Positions 44,330-52,926 of a stretch of DNA of 64,000 nt are shown here, piece after piece. Each line of letters starts with the position of its first letter. Position 1 is the first letter of the stretch. Position numbers and translations under genes: made by a program. The DNA is from Amycolatopsis palatopharyngis (lineage in GTDB: Bacteria > Actinomycetota > Actinomycetes > Mycobacteriales > Pseudonocardiaceae), in assembly GCF_003385185.1 (NCBI RefSeq), contig NZ_PQHZ01000020.1:1-64000 (forward strand). The letters run 5' to 3'. The notes below the pieces were generated by a model that was given only the letters and a program-made list of their open reading frames with translations, did no database searches and was not told where the DNA came from.

Positions 44330-45718
44330 CTACGCCTCCGCTCGCGCGAGTGTCTCGGCCGCGGCATCGTCGGACACCTTGCCGTTGCCGCTGCGCGGCG
44401 CCGGGTCGGTGACCATCAGCTGCATCCAGTACTCCATGAAATTCCGCTGGTTAGCTTCGGCATAGTCCATTGGAAAAGCCTTGCCAGGACCGGGCCAGTC
44501 GGGGTCGGGCTCGTAGACGCCACGGCCCATCTGGTAGTTGAGCTCCATGGTCTTGGCGTACTGGGCGCCCAGCACCCGCGTGATGCTGCGCCAGTTCTCG
44601 GCATCGTCCTGCTCGAACGCGCCGGAAATACCGAACGTGCGCACGTAGGCCTGGTAGCTCTCCTCCTTGTACCAGTCCGGCGCTTCCTTCTCGATCAGAA
44701 AGAAGGACATGATCTCCATCTTGTCCGGGCCGAGCGGGTGCCACAGCCGAAGCGTGAGGAACGACGTCGGCGGCGAGACGTGGTCCTTCGACATCAGGAA
44801 GTTGCCGATCGACAGGTTCGGGAACACGGTGCCGTGGATGAACGCGACCGGCCGGAACACCTCGACCTGCTCCGGGGAAAGCCGGCGCTGCAACTGCTCG
44901 ACGATGTTCTCCGGCATACCCAGGAATTCGGGCAGCGGCATGCCCGGCGGCGGGCCGATGATGCCGAGGCCGTGCCCGTTCTCGGTGTGCACGTGCTCGC
45001 CGTAGAGCGCGAACTTCGGGTCCGGCGGGGCGAGCCCGAGTTCCACCATGGAGCGGTGCGTCATCATCGTGTGGTAGGCGTCGCCGACGAAGTTGTCGGC
45101 GCCGAGCTTCCAGTTCGCATCGACGACCCAGCGCTGCGGGGCGCCGACGACCTCCAGACCGGCGTCACTGCGGTCCAGCACGATGTCGAGGTAGAACTTC
45201 ATGTCCCCGAGGTAGTCCTCGAGCGACTGGGCCTCCGGGTCGAGGCAGCCGAAGATCAACCCCTTGTAGGTGTCCAGTTTCGGGACCGGCTTGAGCTGCC
45301 ACAGAGACTTGTCCAGCTTGTTGCCGTACGCTTCCCGCCCGGCCGGCACGCCCACAAGACTGCCCTTGTTGTTGTAGGTCCAGCCGTGGTACGGGCAGCG
45401 GAAGTGCGACGTGTTTCCCATTTCGGCGCGGCACACCTGCATGCCACGGTGGCGGCAACTGTTGAGGTGGCCACGGACCTCGCCGTCTTCGTCCCGGCAG
45501 ACGATGAACTGATCTTCCGAGATGTAGCGGACGACGTAATCGCCGCGCTCCGAGATTTCACTCTCGTGCGCGAGGAACACCCACGAACGGCCGAACACGC
45601 GCTCACGCTCGGCATCGTGCATCTCCGGGTCATTGATGATCGCGGCTGGAACAGTCCAGTCGGCCTCTACGTCACGCAAACCCTGCTCGAGGATCTGCCG
45701 AAGTTCGTCCCTCAACAT
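44330..45718 (-). CDS. Ring-hydroxylating dioxygenase alpha subunit (Rieske type)
   Basis: The catalytic subunit dihydroxylates an aromatic ring with O2. The 462-residue protein has the Rieske 2Fe-2S site (Cys88-x-His90 and Cys108-x2-His111, in SCRHRG and CPYHGW) and the mononuclear iron site DNFVGDAYHTMMTH (His216 and His221). A bridging Asp is present near 213. Length and motifs are those of the biphenyl/naphthalene/phenylpropionate group, but the substrate cannot be read from sequence. First gene of the operon; a promoter with an overlapping palindrome lies upstream. Confidence 0.95.
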   Translation of the reverse strand: MLRDELRQILEQGLRDVEADWTVPAAIINDPEMHDAERERVFGRSWVFLAHESEISERGDYVVRYISEDQFIVCRDEDGEVRGHLNSCRHRGMQVCRAEMGNTSHFRCPYHGWTYNNKGSLVGVPAGREAYGNKLDKSLWQLKPVPKLDTYKGLIFGCLDPEAQSLEDYLGDMKFYLDIVLDRSDAGLEVVGAPQRWVVDANWKLGADNFVGDAYHTMMTHRSMVELGLAPPDPKFALYGEHVHTENGHGLGIIGPPPGMPLPEFLGMPENIVEQLQRRLSPEQVEVFRPVAFIHGTVFPNLSIGNFLMSKDHVSPPTSFLTLRLWHPLGPDKMEIMSFFLIEKEAPDWYKEESYQAYVRTFGISGAFEQDDAENWRSITRVLGAQYAKTMELNYQMGRGVYEPDPDWPGPGKAFPMDYAEANQRNFMEYWMQLMVTDPAPRSGNGKVSDDAAAETLARAEA

Positions 45719-45810
45719 GTGACCACCTTGGCGTCAGACATCTTTGTCTCCTCCGGAAAGCGCGGGCCCGATACGGAGCAGGACCGCGTTCACAGCTTGA
45801 CTGGTTCTAG

Positions 45811-45840
45811 GATACTAGTATCTTTGACTGCGATGTCAAA
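45811..45840 (-). promoter_or_regulatory. Promoter of the Rieske operon with operator copy 2
   Basis: On the minus strand TTGACA (45834-45839) and TAGTAT (45812-45817) are separated by 16 nt, a good sigma70-like pair for the oxygenase operon. The perfect palindrome GATACTAGTATC (45811-45822) covers the -10 box, so a bound repressor would block transcription. A partial second site, TTCTAGGA, adjoins it at 45805-45812. The SCP2 gene is divergent from the same region. Confidence 0.65.
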
Positions 45841-45883
45841 CCCCAGTTGTCCGTCACGCAACCGAACCGAAGGAGAGCACACC

Positions 45884-46282
45884 ATGGGAACACCCGTCCT
45901 GTCGCCGGAGTGGATGAAGTCTTACGCAGAGCTGTGGAACACCACGGACGCGACGCGCGAGGGCCTCAAGGAGCTGAGTATGGTCGTCGAATACCGGCTC
46001 GCCGAGAACGAGAGTCGCGCGGGCCAGATCGAGGTCAACGCCGGCGAAGTCGTGCGCGCCGGCACCCCTGCCAAAGGTGTGAAGCCGGACTTCCTGCTGA
46101 CGGCGAAGGTCGAGACCTGGCAGCGCCTCGGCGCCGGCGAACTGCCCGCCGCCAAGGCGATGGTCACCCGGAAGGTCAAGTTCCGCGGTTCCATGTCGGT
46201 GGCACTCGCCAACCTGCCCGGCCTCGAAGCCGCCATGAAGATGTTCGGCCAGATCGACGACACCGACTGGTCGGTGGACTGA
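45884..46282 (+). CDS. SCP2 sterol-carrier-like protein
   Basis: The 132-residue protein has an SCP2-type fold pattern: VVEYRLAENESRAGQIEVNA, PDFLLTAKVETWQRLGAGEL and FRGSMSVALANLPGLEAAM. Members bind hydrophobic molecules, so it may hold the aromatic or lipid-like substrate in the cytoplasm. ATG 45884 has AGGAGAG upstream. It is divergent from the oxygenase operon, with the palindromic operator between them, so it is likely co-regulated. Confidence 0.75.
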   Translation: MGTPVLSPEWMKSYAELWNTTDATREGLKELSMVVEYRLAENESRAGQIEVNAGEVVRAGTPAKGVKPDFLLTAKVETWQRLGAGELPAAKAMVTRKVKFRGSMSVALANLPGLEAAMKMFGQIDDTDWSVD

Positions 46283-46445
46283 CCGAGGTCGCTGTCCACG
46301 GCCTCGGCGTACCTGAAGCCGGAGCGGGAGTCCGCTCCGGCTTCAGCGCTGCCACCAGACGGCGGGAGACCGGCGCTCCACCCGGACCAATGACCGGCCA
46401 CTGCAACCCGGCTCCCGCTCCAGCGCAGCCCGCTCGCCGTTGACA

Positions 46446-46457
46446 CGCTAGAATCTC
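46446..46457. promoter_or_regulatory. Palindromic operator copy 3, upstream of the regulator
   Basis: CGCTAGAATCTC is the reverse complement of GAGATTCTAGCG, matching one full half and the CTAG centre of the consensus. It stands 57 nt before the GntR-type regulator gene and points to autoregulation. Confidence 0.55.
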
Positions 46458-46513
46458 GGCGTGAGCGACAGTACGCAGCCCCGACCTTCCCACACCGAAA
46501 GGCCGGATAGTCC

Positions 46514-47149
46514 ATGCCCATGATCGCGGCAGTCACCAAAACAGACCAGATCTACCAAGCGCTCCTCACCCAGCTACTCGAGGGACGCCATCAATTCGGC
46601 GAGCTCCTCAGCACCTACGACCTCGCGACTGAATTCGGCGTGAGCCGCAGGCCGGTGATGGACGCGATGATGCGACTGGCCGCCGCCGGATTCATCTCGA
46701 TCATTCCACAGGTCGGATGCCAGGTGACGGTCCCGGACGAACGCAAGGTGCGCGACCACTTCGCAGTGGCGGGCATCCTCGAAGGGGCGGGCGCACGGCT
46801 CGCAGCACTCACCGCCACCGGCGCCCAACTGGCCGAAATCCACGACATGCTGGTGCGCGGCATCGGCCCGGCCAAGCGGAACGAAGCACTCGCCTTCGCC
46901 GCAGCCAACCGGGACTTCCACTCCGCCATATTGGCGGCCAGCGGCAACCAGCGTCTGACCGACCTGGCCATGGACAGCTGGGACCTCAACGACTTCTACC
47001 TCCAGAAGAACCGGTTGAGCACGGACCTGACGCGGGCGCAGACCGAGCACACAGAGATCGCGGAGGCGATCAAGCGCCGCGACGCGGACCGGGCCGGCAG
47101 GCTCATGGAGGAGCATCTTTCGCGGTTCTGGAAGTTCATGGAAGTGTAG
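46514..47149 (+). CDS. GntR-family transcriptional regulator (FCD type)
   Basis: The 211-residue protein has an N-terminal winged helix-turn-helix (about 10-75; LLSTYDLATEFGVSRRPVMD, GFISIIPQVGCQV) and a C-terminal FCD ligand domain (about 80-205) with EGAGARLAALTATGAQLAEI, NRDFHSAILAASGN and EHTEIAEAIKRRDADRAGRL. The His and Asp pattern is compatible with metal and acid-ligand binding. It is likely the repressor of this cluster, released by a pathway intermediate. Its own promoter and four others carry the same palindrome. Confidence 0.9.
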   Translation: MPMIAAVTKTDQIYQALLTQLLEGRHQFGELLSTYDLATEFGVSRRPVMDAMMRLAAAGFISIIPQVGCQVTVPDERKVRDHFAVAGILEGAGARLAALTATGAQLAEIHDMLVRGIGPAKRNEALAFAAANRDFHSAILAASGNQRLTDLAMDSWDLNDFYLQKNRLSTDLTRAQTEHTEIAEAIKRRDADRAGRLMEEHLSRFWKFMEV

Positions 47150-47230
47150 TCACTCTCCCACCGAACGGGTGCGTGCCTACGACCATGGCACCCGTTTTCG
47201 CCATCGAGCGACGACAAGCTTGTTGCTTCT

Positions 47231-47246
47231 GAGATTCTAGTATGTC
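47231..47246. promoter_or_regulatory. Palindromic operator copy 4
   Basis: GAGATTCTAGTATGTC lies 35 nt upstream of the hydrolase gene that starts the plus-strand operon. It shares AGAT-N-CTAG-N-AT with the other copies. Confidence 0.6.
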
Positions 47247-47280
47247 AAAATGGAGGCAGGTTGCGACAGGAAGGAATGCT

Positions 47281-48138
47281 GTGGAGCAGCACGTAAGCAT
47301 CTGGGGCGATTTGGCGGGCGTCGAGTTGCGCCAGCGGACCGTGGACGCGGCCGGCATCGCCACCCGGGTGGTAGAAGCGGGTACCGGTCCGGCACTGGTC
47401 ATGGTGCACGGCACGGGCGGGCATCTGGAGGCGTATTCGCGCAACGTCCGCGATCTGGCGAAGGAATTCCGGATCGTCCTCTACGACATGGCGGGGCACG
47501 GGCTTTCGGCGAAACCTGACCGGCCCTACACGATCGACTACCTCAGCGATCACCTGATCGCGCTGCTGGACGCGCTGGACATTGGAAAAGCGCATCTCTC
47601 CGGCGAATCGCTCGGCGGCTGGGTGGCGGCGTGGGCCGCGGCACACCACCCCGAACGGATCGATCGGCTGGTGCTCAACACTCCCGGCAACGTCACCAAC
47701 AAGCCGGAGGTGATGGCCGGGCTGAAGGAATCGAGCATGAAGGCGGTCCGCGAAGCGAGCAGGCAGACCGTGCGCACCAGGGTCGAATGGCTTTTCCACG
47801 ACAAGAGCCTCGTCACCGACGAGCTCGTCGACCTGCGGTTGCGGATCTACACCCAGCCGGGGTTCGAGGACGCGATGCGCAACATCCTCGCGGTGCAGGA
47901 CTGGGAACACCGGCGCCCGTACGTCTGGTCCTCGGAGTGGTGCGGCCGCATCGTCTCGCCGACCCTGCTGCTGTGGACCGACCACGACCCGACGGCCTCC
48001 GTCGAGGAAGCCGCGCTACTGGAAGAGCTCATCCCCGGCAGCCGTCTCGAAGTCATCGAGGGCGCCGGCCACTGGCCGCAGTGGGAGAAGCCGGACCAGT
48101 TCAACGAGACCCACGTTAGGTTCCTGAAAGGAAAGTGA
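47281..48138 (+). CDS. Meta-cleavage product hydrolase (alpha/beta hydrolase)
   Basis: Predicted to split the C-C bond of a ring-cleavage product, giving 2-hydroxypentadienoate and an acid. The 285-residue protein has the nucleophile elbow GESLGG (Ser110), an acid in LLLWTDHDPT (about 237) and His in GAGHWPQWE (about 263), the BphD/MhpC triad arrangement, with HGTGGHLEAYS as the oxyanion region. GTG 47281 has AGGAAGGA upstream. Its stop shares a base with the next start (TGATG). Confidence 0.88.
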   Translation: MEQHVSIWGDLAGVELRQRTVDAAGIATRVVEAGTGPALVMVHGTGGHLEAYSRNVRDLAKEFRIVLYDMAGHGLSAKPDRPYTIDYLSDHLIALLDALDIGKAHLSGESLGGWVAAWAAAHHPERIDRLVLNTPGNVTNKPEVMAGLKESSMKAVREASRQTVRTRVEWLFHDKSLVTDELVDLRLRIYTQPGFEDAMRNILAVQDWEHRRPYVWSSEWCGRIVSPTLLLWTDHDPTASVEEAALLEELIPGSRLEVIEGAGHWPQWEKPDQFNETHVRFLKGK

Positions 48139-49616
48139 TGACCGCACGAAACGGCACCGCGTACCTCGACCGGCTGCGCGCACACAGTCCCGAGCTGTGG
48201 GTCGGGGCCGAGAAGATCACCGACGTGGCCGGGCACAAGGCGACGTCCGGCGCCGCGGCCGAGATCGCCCGCCTCTACGACCTGCAGTTCAAGACCGACA
48301 GCATGCTCTTCGCGCCCGACGGCGGTGCTCCCAAGGAAGGCGTGCAGTTCCTGATGCCCCGCACTGCGGAGGACCTCGAGCTCCGCCGCGTCATGCACAA
48401 GCAGTGGGCGGATTCCAGCTTCGGCATGATGGGGCGCAGCACGGACTTCGTCAGCGCGATGCTGGTGGCGTGGAACGCCAACGCCGAGTTCTTCGGCGAC
48501 GGCGCCGACCGGGTGCGCGCGTACTACAAGTACGTGCGGGACAACGACCTGTTCTTGTCCCACGCGCTGGCGGACCCGCCGGTCGACCGTTCGAAGCCGC
48601 CGTCGCAGCAGCCTGACCCCTACACCTACCTCGGCGTGAAACGCGAGACTCCGGACGGCATCATCGTGAGTGGCGCGAAGATGCTCGCGACGGCCGCGCC
48701 GTACTCCGACGAGATCCTGGTCTGGCCGTTCTCGCTACGGAAGTACGCGGCCGAGGAGAAGCCCTACGCCATCGCGTTCGCCATCCCGGCCGACGCGCCG
48801 GGCGTCCGACTGATCTGCCGCGAGCCGTTCGGCGGGGGGAATGCCTTCGATCACCCGCTGTCCAGCCGGTTCGACGAGATGGACGCCGTGATCGTGTTCG
48901 ACGAAGTGCTGGTGCCTTGGGACCGGGTCTTCATCAATCAGGACTACGAGCGAGTGAACAACATCTGGGCGATCAACTCCAACGCCTTCACCGGCGTCCA
49001 GACCTCGGTCCGGATGCTAGCGAAGCTCCAGTTCGTCGCGGGCATCGCCAAGCGCGCGACCGAGATCGTCAAGACCGACCAGTTCCCCCAGGTCCGCGAC
49101 GCGCTCGGCGAGATCACCACCTACATCGAACTGACCAGGGCGGCCGTCCTCGCGTCCGAGTCCGGTGCACAGCGCAACGAGGAGGGCTTCCTGTTCCCCG
49201 ACGTCCGCCCGCTCTACGCGATCCGCAACTCCGGGAACCGCTGGTACCCGCGGGTCCGGGAGATCCTGCAGCAGATTCTCGCCGGTGGCTTACTCTACCA
49301 GCCAGCCGACGTAAGCGCGTTCGACTCACCGATCGCCGAGGACATCACCCGGTTCTACCGCGGCCCCGAGACGAACAGCCTGGACCGCATCGCGATCTAC
49401 AAGGTGGCCGCCGATCTCGCGGTCTCCGCCTTCGGCGGCCGCCACGAACTCTACGAGCGGTTCTACGCCGGTGACCCGCTATTCCTCCGCATCAACACCC
49501 AGTTCAACCAGTACGACTGGACCGAACCGCTCGGCCTGATCGATGGGCTGCTGGCCACGTCGATCGGGCAAGCCGGCGTCCTGTCCGGCGGCACTGGCGA
49601 GGGTGCTGCGGCATGA
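48138..49616 (+). CDS. hpaB: FADH2-dependent phenol monooxygenase (HpaB family)
   Basis: Hydroxylates a phenol ortho to its OH to give a catechol, with reduced flavin from the reductase at 40508. The 492-residue protein matches HpaB-type enzymes: ADSSFGMMGRSTDFVSAML, RDNDLFLSHALADPPVDRS, and FDEVLVPWDRVF in the flavin region, with a C-terminal helical domain including RHELYERFYAGDP. I use ATG 48138; GTG 48135 is an alternative. Its stop overlaps the next gene (ATGA). Confidence 0.9.
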   Translation: MTARNGTAYLDRLRAHSPELWVGAEKITDVAGHKATSGAAAEIARLYDLQFKTDSMLFAPDGGAPKEGVQFLMPRTAEDLELRRVMHKQWADSSFGMMGRSTDFVSAMLVAWNANAEFFGDGADRVRAYYKYVRDNDLFLSHALADPPVDRSKPPSQQPDPYTYLGVKRETPDGIIVSGAKMLATAAPYSDEILVWPFSLRKYAAEEKPYAIAFAIPADAPGVRLICREPFGGGNAFDHPLSSRFDEMDAVIVFDEVLVPWDRVFINQDYERVNNIWAINSNAFTGVQTSVRMLAKLQFVAGIAKRATEIVKTDQFPQVRDALGEITTYIELTRAAVLASESGAQRNEEGFLFPDVRPLYAIRNSGNRWYPRVREILQQILAGGLLYQPADVSAFDSPIAEDITRFYRGPETNSLDRIAIYKVAADLAVSAFGGRHELYERFYAGDPLFLRINTQFNQYDWTEPLGLIDGLLATSIGQAGVLSGGTGEGAAA

Positions 49617-50377
49617 GGGTGCGCGGCCGGCGGGCCCTGGTCACCGCCGGGTCGAGTGGGCTCGGCGCCGCGATCGCGGCTTCTCTACGGGCAGACGGGG
49701 CAGAGGTCTTCATCACGGGAACCGGGCCGCACACCGGCGAGGTCGCCCGTGATATCGGTGCGGCGGACTGGGCGATTGCTGACTTCACCCAGCCCGGTGC
49801 CGCGGCCACCGCAGCCGCCGCCGCGCGCGAGGCGCTCGGCGGCATCGACATCCTGGTGTCTAACACCGGCGGCACGCGCGCGGCGAAGGCCTCCGAACTC
49901 TCGGCGGAGGACTGGGATTCGGCATACCGTCTCCTGCTGAACAGCGCGATCTCCCTGACCAGCGCGGTATTGCCGGCGATGTCGGCGGCCGGGTGGGGAC
50001 GGCTGATCTACGTCACCTCGGTCGGCGTGGTCAAGCCGTTGCCACTGCTGCACCTGTCCAACGTGATGCGGGCCGGAGTGGCCGCGCTGGCGCGGTCACT
50101 GGCCGCCGAGGTGGCTCCAAACGGCGTCACCACGCACGTCATCGCCCCCGCCCACATCGACACGCCGCGGCGGCGCGCGCTCGCCGCGGCGCGCGCCGCG
50201 GCGGCCGACGCGCCGGTGGCCGAGCTGGAACAACGGCAGCTCGCCACCGAGTTGCCCATCGGCCGGTGGGGACGTCCCGACGAGATCGCCGAGCTGGTGA
50301 CCCACCTCTGCTCGGACTTCGCTGGGTTCCAGACCGGGCAGACACACGTCGTCGACGGCGGGATGACCTCAACCTAG
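49613..50377 (+). CDS. Short-chain dehydrogenase/reductase
   Basis: The 254-residue protein has the NAD(P) motif TAGSSGLG (about 11-18), with a Ser in the usual glycine pattern, and ILVSNTGGT in place of the usual NNAG. The catalytic Tyr is not obvious: the usual YxxxK region reads LLHLSNVMRAG, so the Tyr-Lys pair seems missing. The catalytic Ser is present in YVTSVG. It may be a non-classical SDR acting on a pathway alcohol or ketone. It ends in HVVDGGMTS, typical of the family. It is coupled to hpaB. Confidence 0.75.
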   Translation: MRVRGRRALVTAGSSGLGAAIAASLRADGAEVFITGTGPHTGEVARDIGAADWAIADFTQPGAAATAAAAAREALGGIDILVSNTGGTRAAKASELSAEDWDSAYRLLLNSAISLTSAVLPAMSAAGWGRLIYVTSVGVVKPLPLLHLSNVMRAGVAALARSLAAEVAPNGVTTHVIAPAHIDTPRRRALAAARAAAADAPVAELEQRQLATELPIGRWGRPDEIAELVTHLCSDFAGFQTGQTHVVDGGMTST

Positions 50378-50386
50378 GGGAGAATT

Positions 50387-50863
50387 ATGACAAATTTCGA
50401 GCAGTGGATGCACAAGCTCCACGAGATGAAGGACTACGACCCGGAGCGGTCGATGCCGGGCAACCTGATCACCCCTTCGGCGAGTGCCCGGTGGCTTGAG
50501 GAGGACGTGACCGGCAACCCCAGCCGGGTCGGAGTGCTGGCCGACCTGCCGGCGAAGTCGATGGAGTTCTACCTCCAGGAAATTCCGGCAGGCACGGCGA
50601 CCGACCTCCAGCGCCATGTGCACGAGTCCGTGCACTGCGTGCTCGAGGGCAGCGGCTACTCCGAGATCGGACCGGAAACACTCCGGTGGTCGGCCGGGGA
50701 CTTCGTCTACACCCCGCCGTGGGTCTGGCACCGGCACTACAACGACGGCACCGAACGCGTTCGCATGATCCTCGTCGAGAACTCGCGGCAACTCGATGGC
50801 CTCGGCATCAACCGGCGGGAAAGCGCCGGGAACATCTCTTACGACAAAGTGGATAGGAGTTGA
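50387..50863 (+). CDS. Cupin-domain protein
   Basis: The 158-residue protein has a single cupin barrel: HVHESVHCVLEGSGYSEIG (motif 1 with two or three His and Glu) and VWHRHYNDG (motif 2 His). It should bind a metal, and could be a small dioxygenase, isomerase or decarboxylase of the pathway. The start ATG 50387 has GGGGAG upstream. It stands between the SDR and the extradiol dioxygenase genes. Confidence 0.78.
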   Translation: MTNFEQWMHKLHEMKDYDPERSMPGNLITPSASARWLEEDVTGNPSRVGVLADLPAKSMEFYLQEIPAGTATDLQRHVHESVHCVLEGSGYSEIGPETLRWSAGDFVYTPPWVWHRHYNDGTERVRMILVENSRQLDGLGINRRESAGNISYDKVDRS

Positions 50864-50870
50864 CCTACTG

Positions 50871-51746
50871 ATGGGCATTTCACAGGTGGCTCACGCCGAA
50901 CTCGCCGTAGCCGATCTGGACGAGGCGATCGGCTTCCACACCGACGTCCTCGGCATGCAGGAACTCGGCCGGTCCGACGGCGCGGTGCGGCTGTCCGTCG
51001 GTATCGACGGCGGCTGCGACCTGGTGCTGACCGCCGGCGGGACCGGGGTTCGGAAGTTCGCGCTGCGCGTCGACGACGTCGCCGACCTCGACCGCTACGC
51101 GAAGCGTCTCGCCGAAGCCGGCGTTGCGACCGAGACCCGCACTGACGAACACCCCGGTGTGGTCCAGTCGCTGCAGTTCCAGGCACCCTCCGGGCACGTC
51201 ATGGAACTGGCGCTGCTCTCGACCGGACCGCAGTACATCCACCCGTCGAAGGCCCCTCACCGAGGCGGGATCCGCGCGCTGGACTTCGACCACATCACCG
51301 TGCAGGCACAGGACCCGAAACCGCTGGTCGACTTCCTGGTCGAGCTGCTGGACTTCCAGATCTCCGATATCTTCGCCCCGGCGCCCGGAGTCATCGGAGC
51401 GGCCTGGTGCCGGGCCAGCACGCTGCACCACGACATCGCGATCATCTCCACCCCCGAAGCCGGTAAGTCGCTACACCACTACGCACTCGGGATGGAGTCG
51501 TTCGACCATCTCAAGCTGGCCGCCGACGAGCTCGCCCTGCACAACGTGCCGATCGAGGTCGGGCCGGGCCGCCACGGCGTGGGCGGCAACGTCTACACCT
51601 ACTTCTGGGCCGCGGGGAACCGCTACGAGCTGTCGGCCGAGATGCCGCGGGTGCGCCGCAACGACCCCGTGGTGTGGGACGACTTCCCGAAGGCGTTCAG
51701 CCCGTGGGGGCTGCAGCCACCGGAGTCGTTCGGCCGCACTTCCTGA
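50871..51746 (+). CDS. Extradiol catechol dioxygenase (VOC/BphC type)
   Basis: Opens a catechol ring next to the two hydroxyls, using Fe(II). The 291-residue protein has two repeated VOC modules. The metal ligands lie in the C-terminal module: His141 (FDHITV), His202 or 203 (LHHYALGM) and Glu253 (RYELSAE). His181-like and other second-shell residues of the BphC group are less clear. It is shorter at its N-terminus than BphC. ATG 50871 follows GGAG at a long spacing. It likely acts after the cis-dihydrodiol dehydrogenase. Confidence 0.88.
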   Translation: MGISQVAHAELAVADLDEAIGFHTDVLGMQELGRSDGAVRLSVGIDGGCDLVLTAGGTGVRKFALRVDDVADLDRYAKRLAEAGVATETRTDEHPGVVQSLQFQAPSGHVMELALLSTGPQYIHPSKAPHRGGIRALDFDHITVQAQDPKPLVDFLVELLDFQISDIFAPAPGVIGAAWCRASTLHHDIAIISTPEAGKSLHHYALGMESFDHLKLAADELALHNVPIEVGPGRHGVGGNVYTYFWAAGNRYELSAEMPRVRRNDPVVWDDFPKAFSPWGLQPPESFGRTS

Positions 51747-51766
51747 AAGTCCCCCAAAAAAGCCGG

Positions 51767-51811
51767 TTGGCCCGGCGGGTCAGTAAGCCCCCACCTGACC
51801 CGCCGGGCCAA
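51767..51811. terminator. 16-bp perfect hairpin between the extradiol and aldolase genes
   Basis: TTGGCCCGGCGGGTCA (51767-51782) is followed after 13 nt by its exact reverse complement (51796-51811). On the minus strand it is followed by a T-run (from the AAAAAA at about 51756-51761); on the plus strand no T-run follows. It may attenuate or stabilise the operon transcript between the extradiol dioxygenase and the hydratase-aldolase genes. Confidence 0.6.
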
Positions 51812-51844
51812 GCGCCCTTTCCCAGCGAGCACAAGGAGAGCCCC

Positions 51845-52834
51845 GTGGTGCAGAAGTTCGGTGTCGACGACGTGCGTGGCGTCATCGCCGTCGCCCCGAC
51901 CCCCGCGCTGCCCGGGGCGGCCGAGCTCACCGCACGCGACACCGTCGACCTCGACGAGTCCGACCGGATGATCCGTGCGCTCGTCGCCGACGGCGTGGAC
52001 GGGATCATCACCAACGGCACACTCGGTGAGATGGCGACCCTGACGCTGGACGAATGGCAGGCCTTCACCGCCTGCGTCGCGGACGCGGTTTCGGACACCT
52101 CATCGGACCTACCGTTGTTCGTCGGCGCGACCACCCCTAACACGAGGGAGACCATCGACCGGATCCGCTTCCTGCGGGATCTCGGCGTGCGCGGGGTCAT
52201 CCTCGGCCGTCCGATGTGGAGCGCACTCGGCGCCGACGCCCTGCTCGCCTTCTACCGGGACGTCGCGAACCTGTTCCCGGACATGGCGATCGTCCTCTAC
52301 GACAACCCTGAGGCGTTCAAGGGGCCGATCCCGTCTGCGGTCTACGCCGAGCTCGCCAAGGTGCCCCAGATCATCGGTGCGAAGTACATCGCGATCACAC
52401 CCAAGTTCACCGCGGACGTGGCCGCGGTCGGCGGGCGGCTCCGACTGCTGCCGCTGGAGAGCGACTGGCTCGCGGCCCATACGCTCCACCCAGAAACGTC
52501 ACTCGGCTGCTGGAGCAGCAGCGCCCTGTGCGGCCCACAACCCGTGCTCGCCCTGCGCGACGCGATCCGCTCCGGCGACGTCGAGGCGGCACGGCACCTC
52601 ACCCACCGCATCGAGTGGACCTACGAGCCTTTCCTCGCCAGGACGAACTTCGGCGAGTTCTCCAAGTACAACATCAGTCTCGAGAAGCTGCGCTTCGACG
52701 AGGCCGGCTACGTCACCGCAGGCCCCGTGCGCCCGCCGTACCACGTCGTCCCCGAGGCCTATGCCGAAGGCGCGCGGGAGAACGGCCGCCGCTGGCGCCG
52801 GCTCGTCGGCGAAGTCCGGGACTCGGACTCCTGA
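51845..52834 (+). CDS. Hydratase-aldolase (trans-o-hydroxybenzylidenepyruvate type, DHDPS family)
   Basis: Predicted to add water and split a benzylidenepyruvate-like ring-cleavage product into an aromatic aldehyde and pyruvate. The 329-residue protein has NGTLGEMATLTLDEW, GATTPNTRETIDRIRF, GRPMW, the Tyr152 region VLYDNPEAFKG, the Schiff-base Lys180 (GAKYIAI), and a C-terminal GPVRPPYHVVP. These are the marks of the NahE/PhdJ type rather than of dihydrodipicolinate synthase. GTG 51845 has AAGGAGA upstream. It implies a bicyclic or styryl-like substrate. Confidence 0.88.
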   Translation: MVQKFGVDDVRGVIAVAPTPALPGAAELTARDTVDLDESDRMIRALVADGVDGIITNGTLGEMATLTLDEWQAFTACVADAVSDTSSDLPLFVGATTPNTRETIDRIRFLRDLGVRGVILGRPMWSALGADALLAFYRDVANLFPDMAIVLYDNPEAFKGPIPSAVYAELAKVPQIIGAKYIAITPKFTADVAAVGGRLRLLPLESDWLAAHTLHPETSLGCWSSSALCGPQPVLALRDAIRSGDVEAARHLTHRIEWTYEPFLARTNFGEFSKYNISLEKLRFDEAGYVTAGPVRPPYHVVPEAYAEGARENGRRWRRLVGEVRDSDS

Positions 52835-52882
52835 ACCTCGCCCAGACCGCGCTGTGCATGGGGCGCGGCCGGTCGTGAAAAA

Positions 52883-52922
52883 ACTGATGGCGCCGCCTCT
52901 GTAACTGGGCGGCGCCATCAGT
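52883..52922. terminator. Bidirectional terminator between convergent genes
   Basis: ACTGATGGCGCCGCC (52883-52897) pairs exactly with GGCGGCGCCATCAGT (52908-52922) over 15 bp. An A-run lies before it (minus-strand termination) and CCGTTTA after it. It separates the hydratase-aldolase gene from the convergent lytic transglycosylase gene. Confidence 0.8.
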
Positions 52923-52926
52923 CCGT

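Noticed and set aside
44327-46282. Plus-strand open frame of 651 codons over the Rieske alpha gene and the SCP2 gene
   Set aside because: The first 500 codons are the antisense of the Rieske alpha gene, which has its full set of motifs on the minus strand. Only the last 132 codons (SCP2, from ATG 45884) are real.
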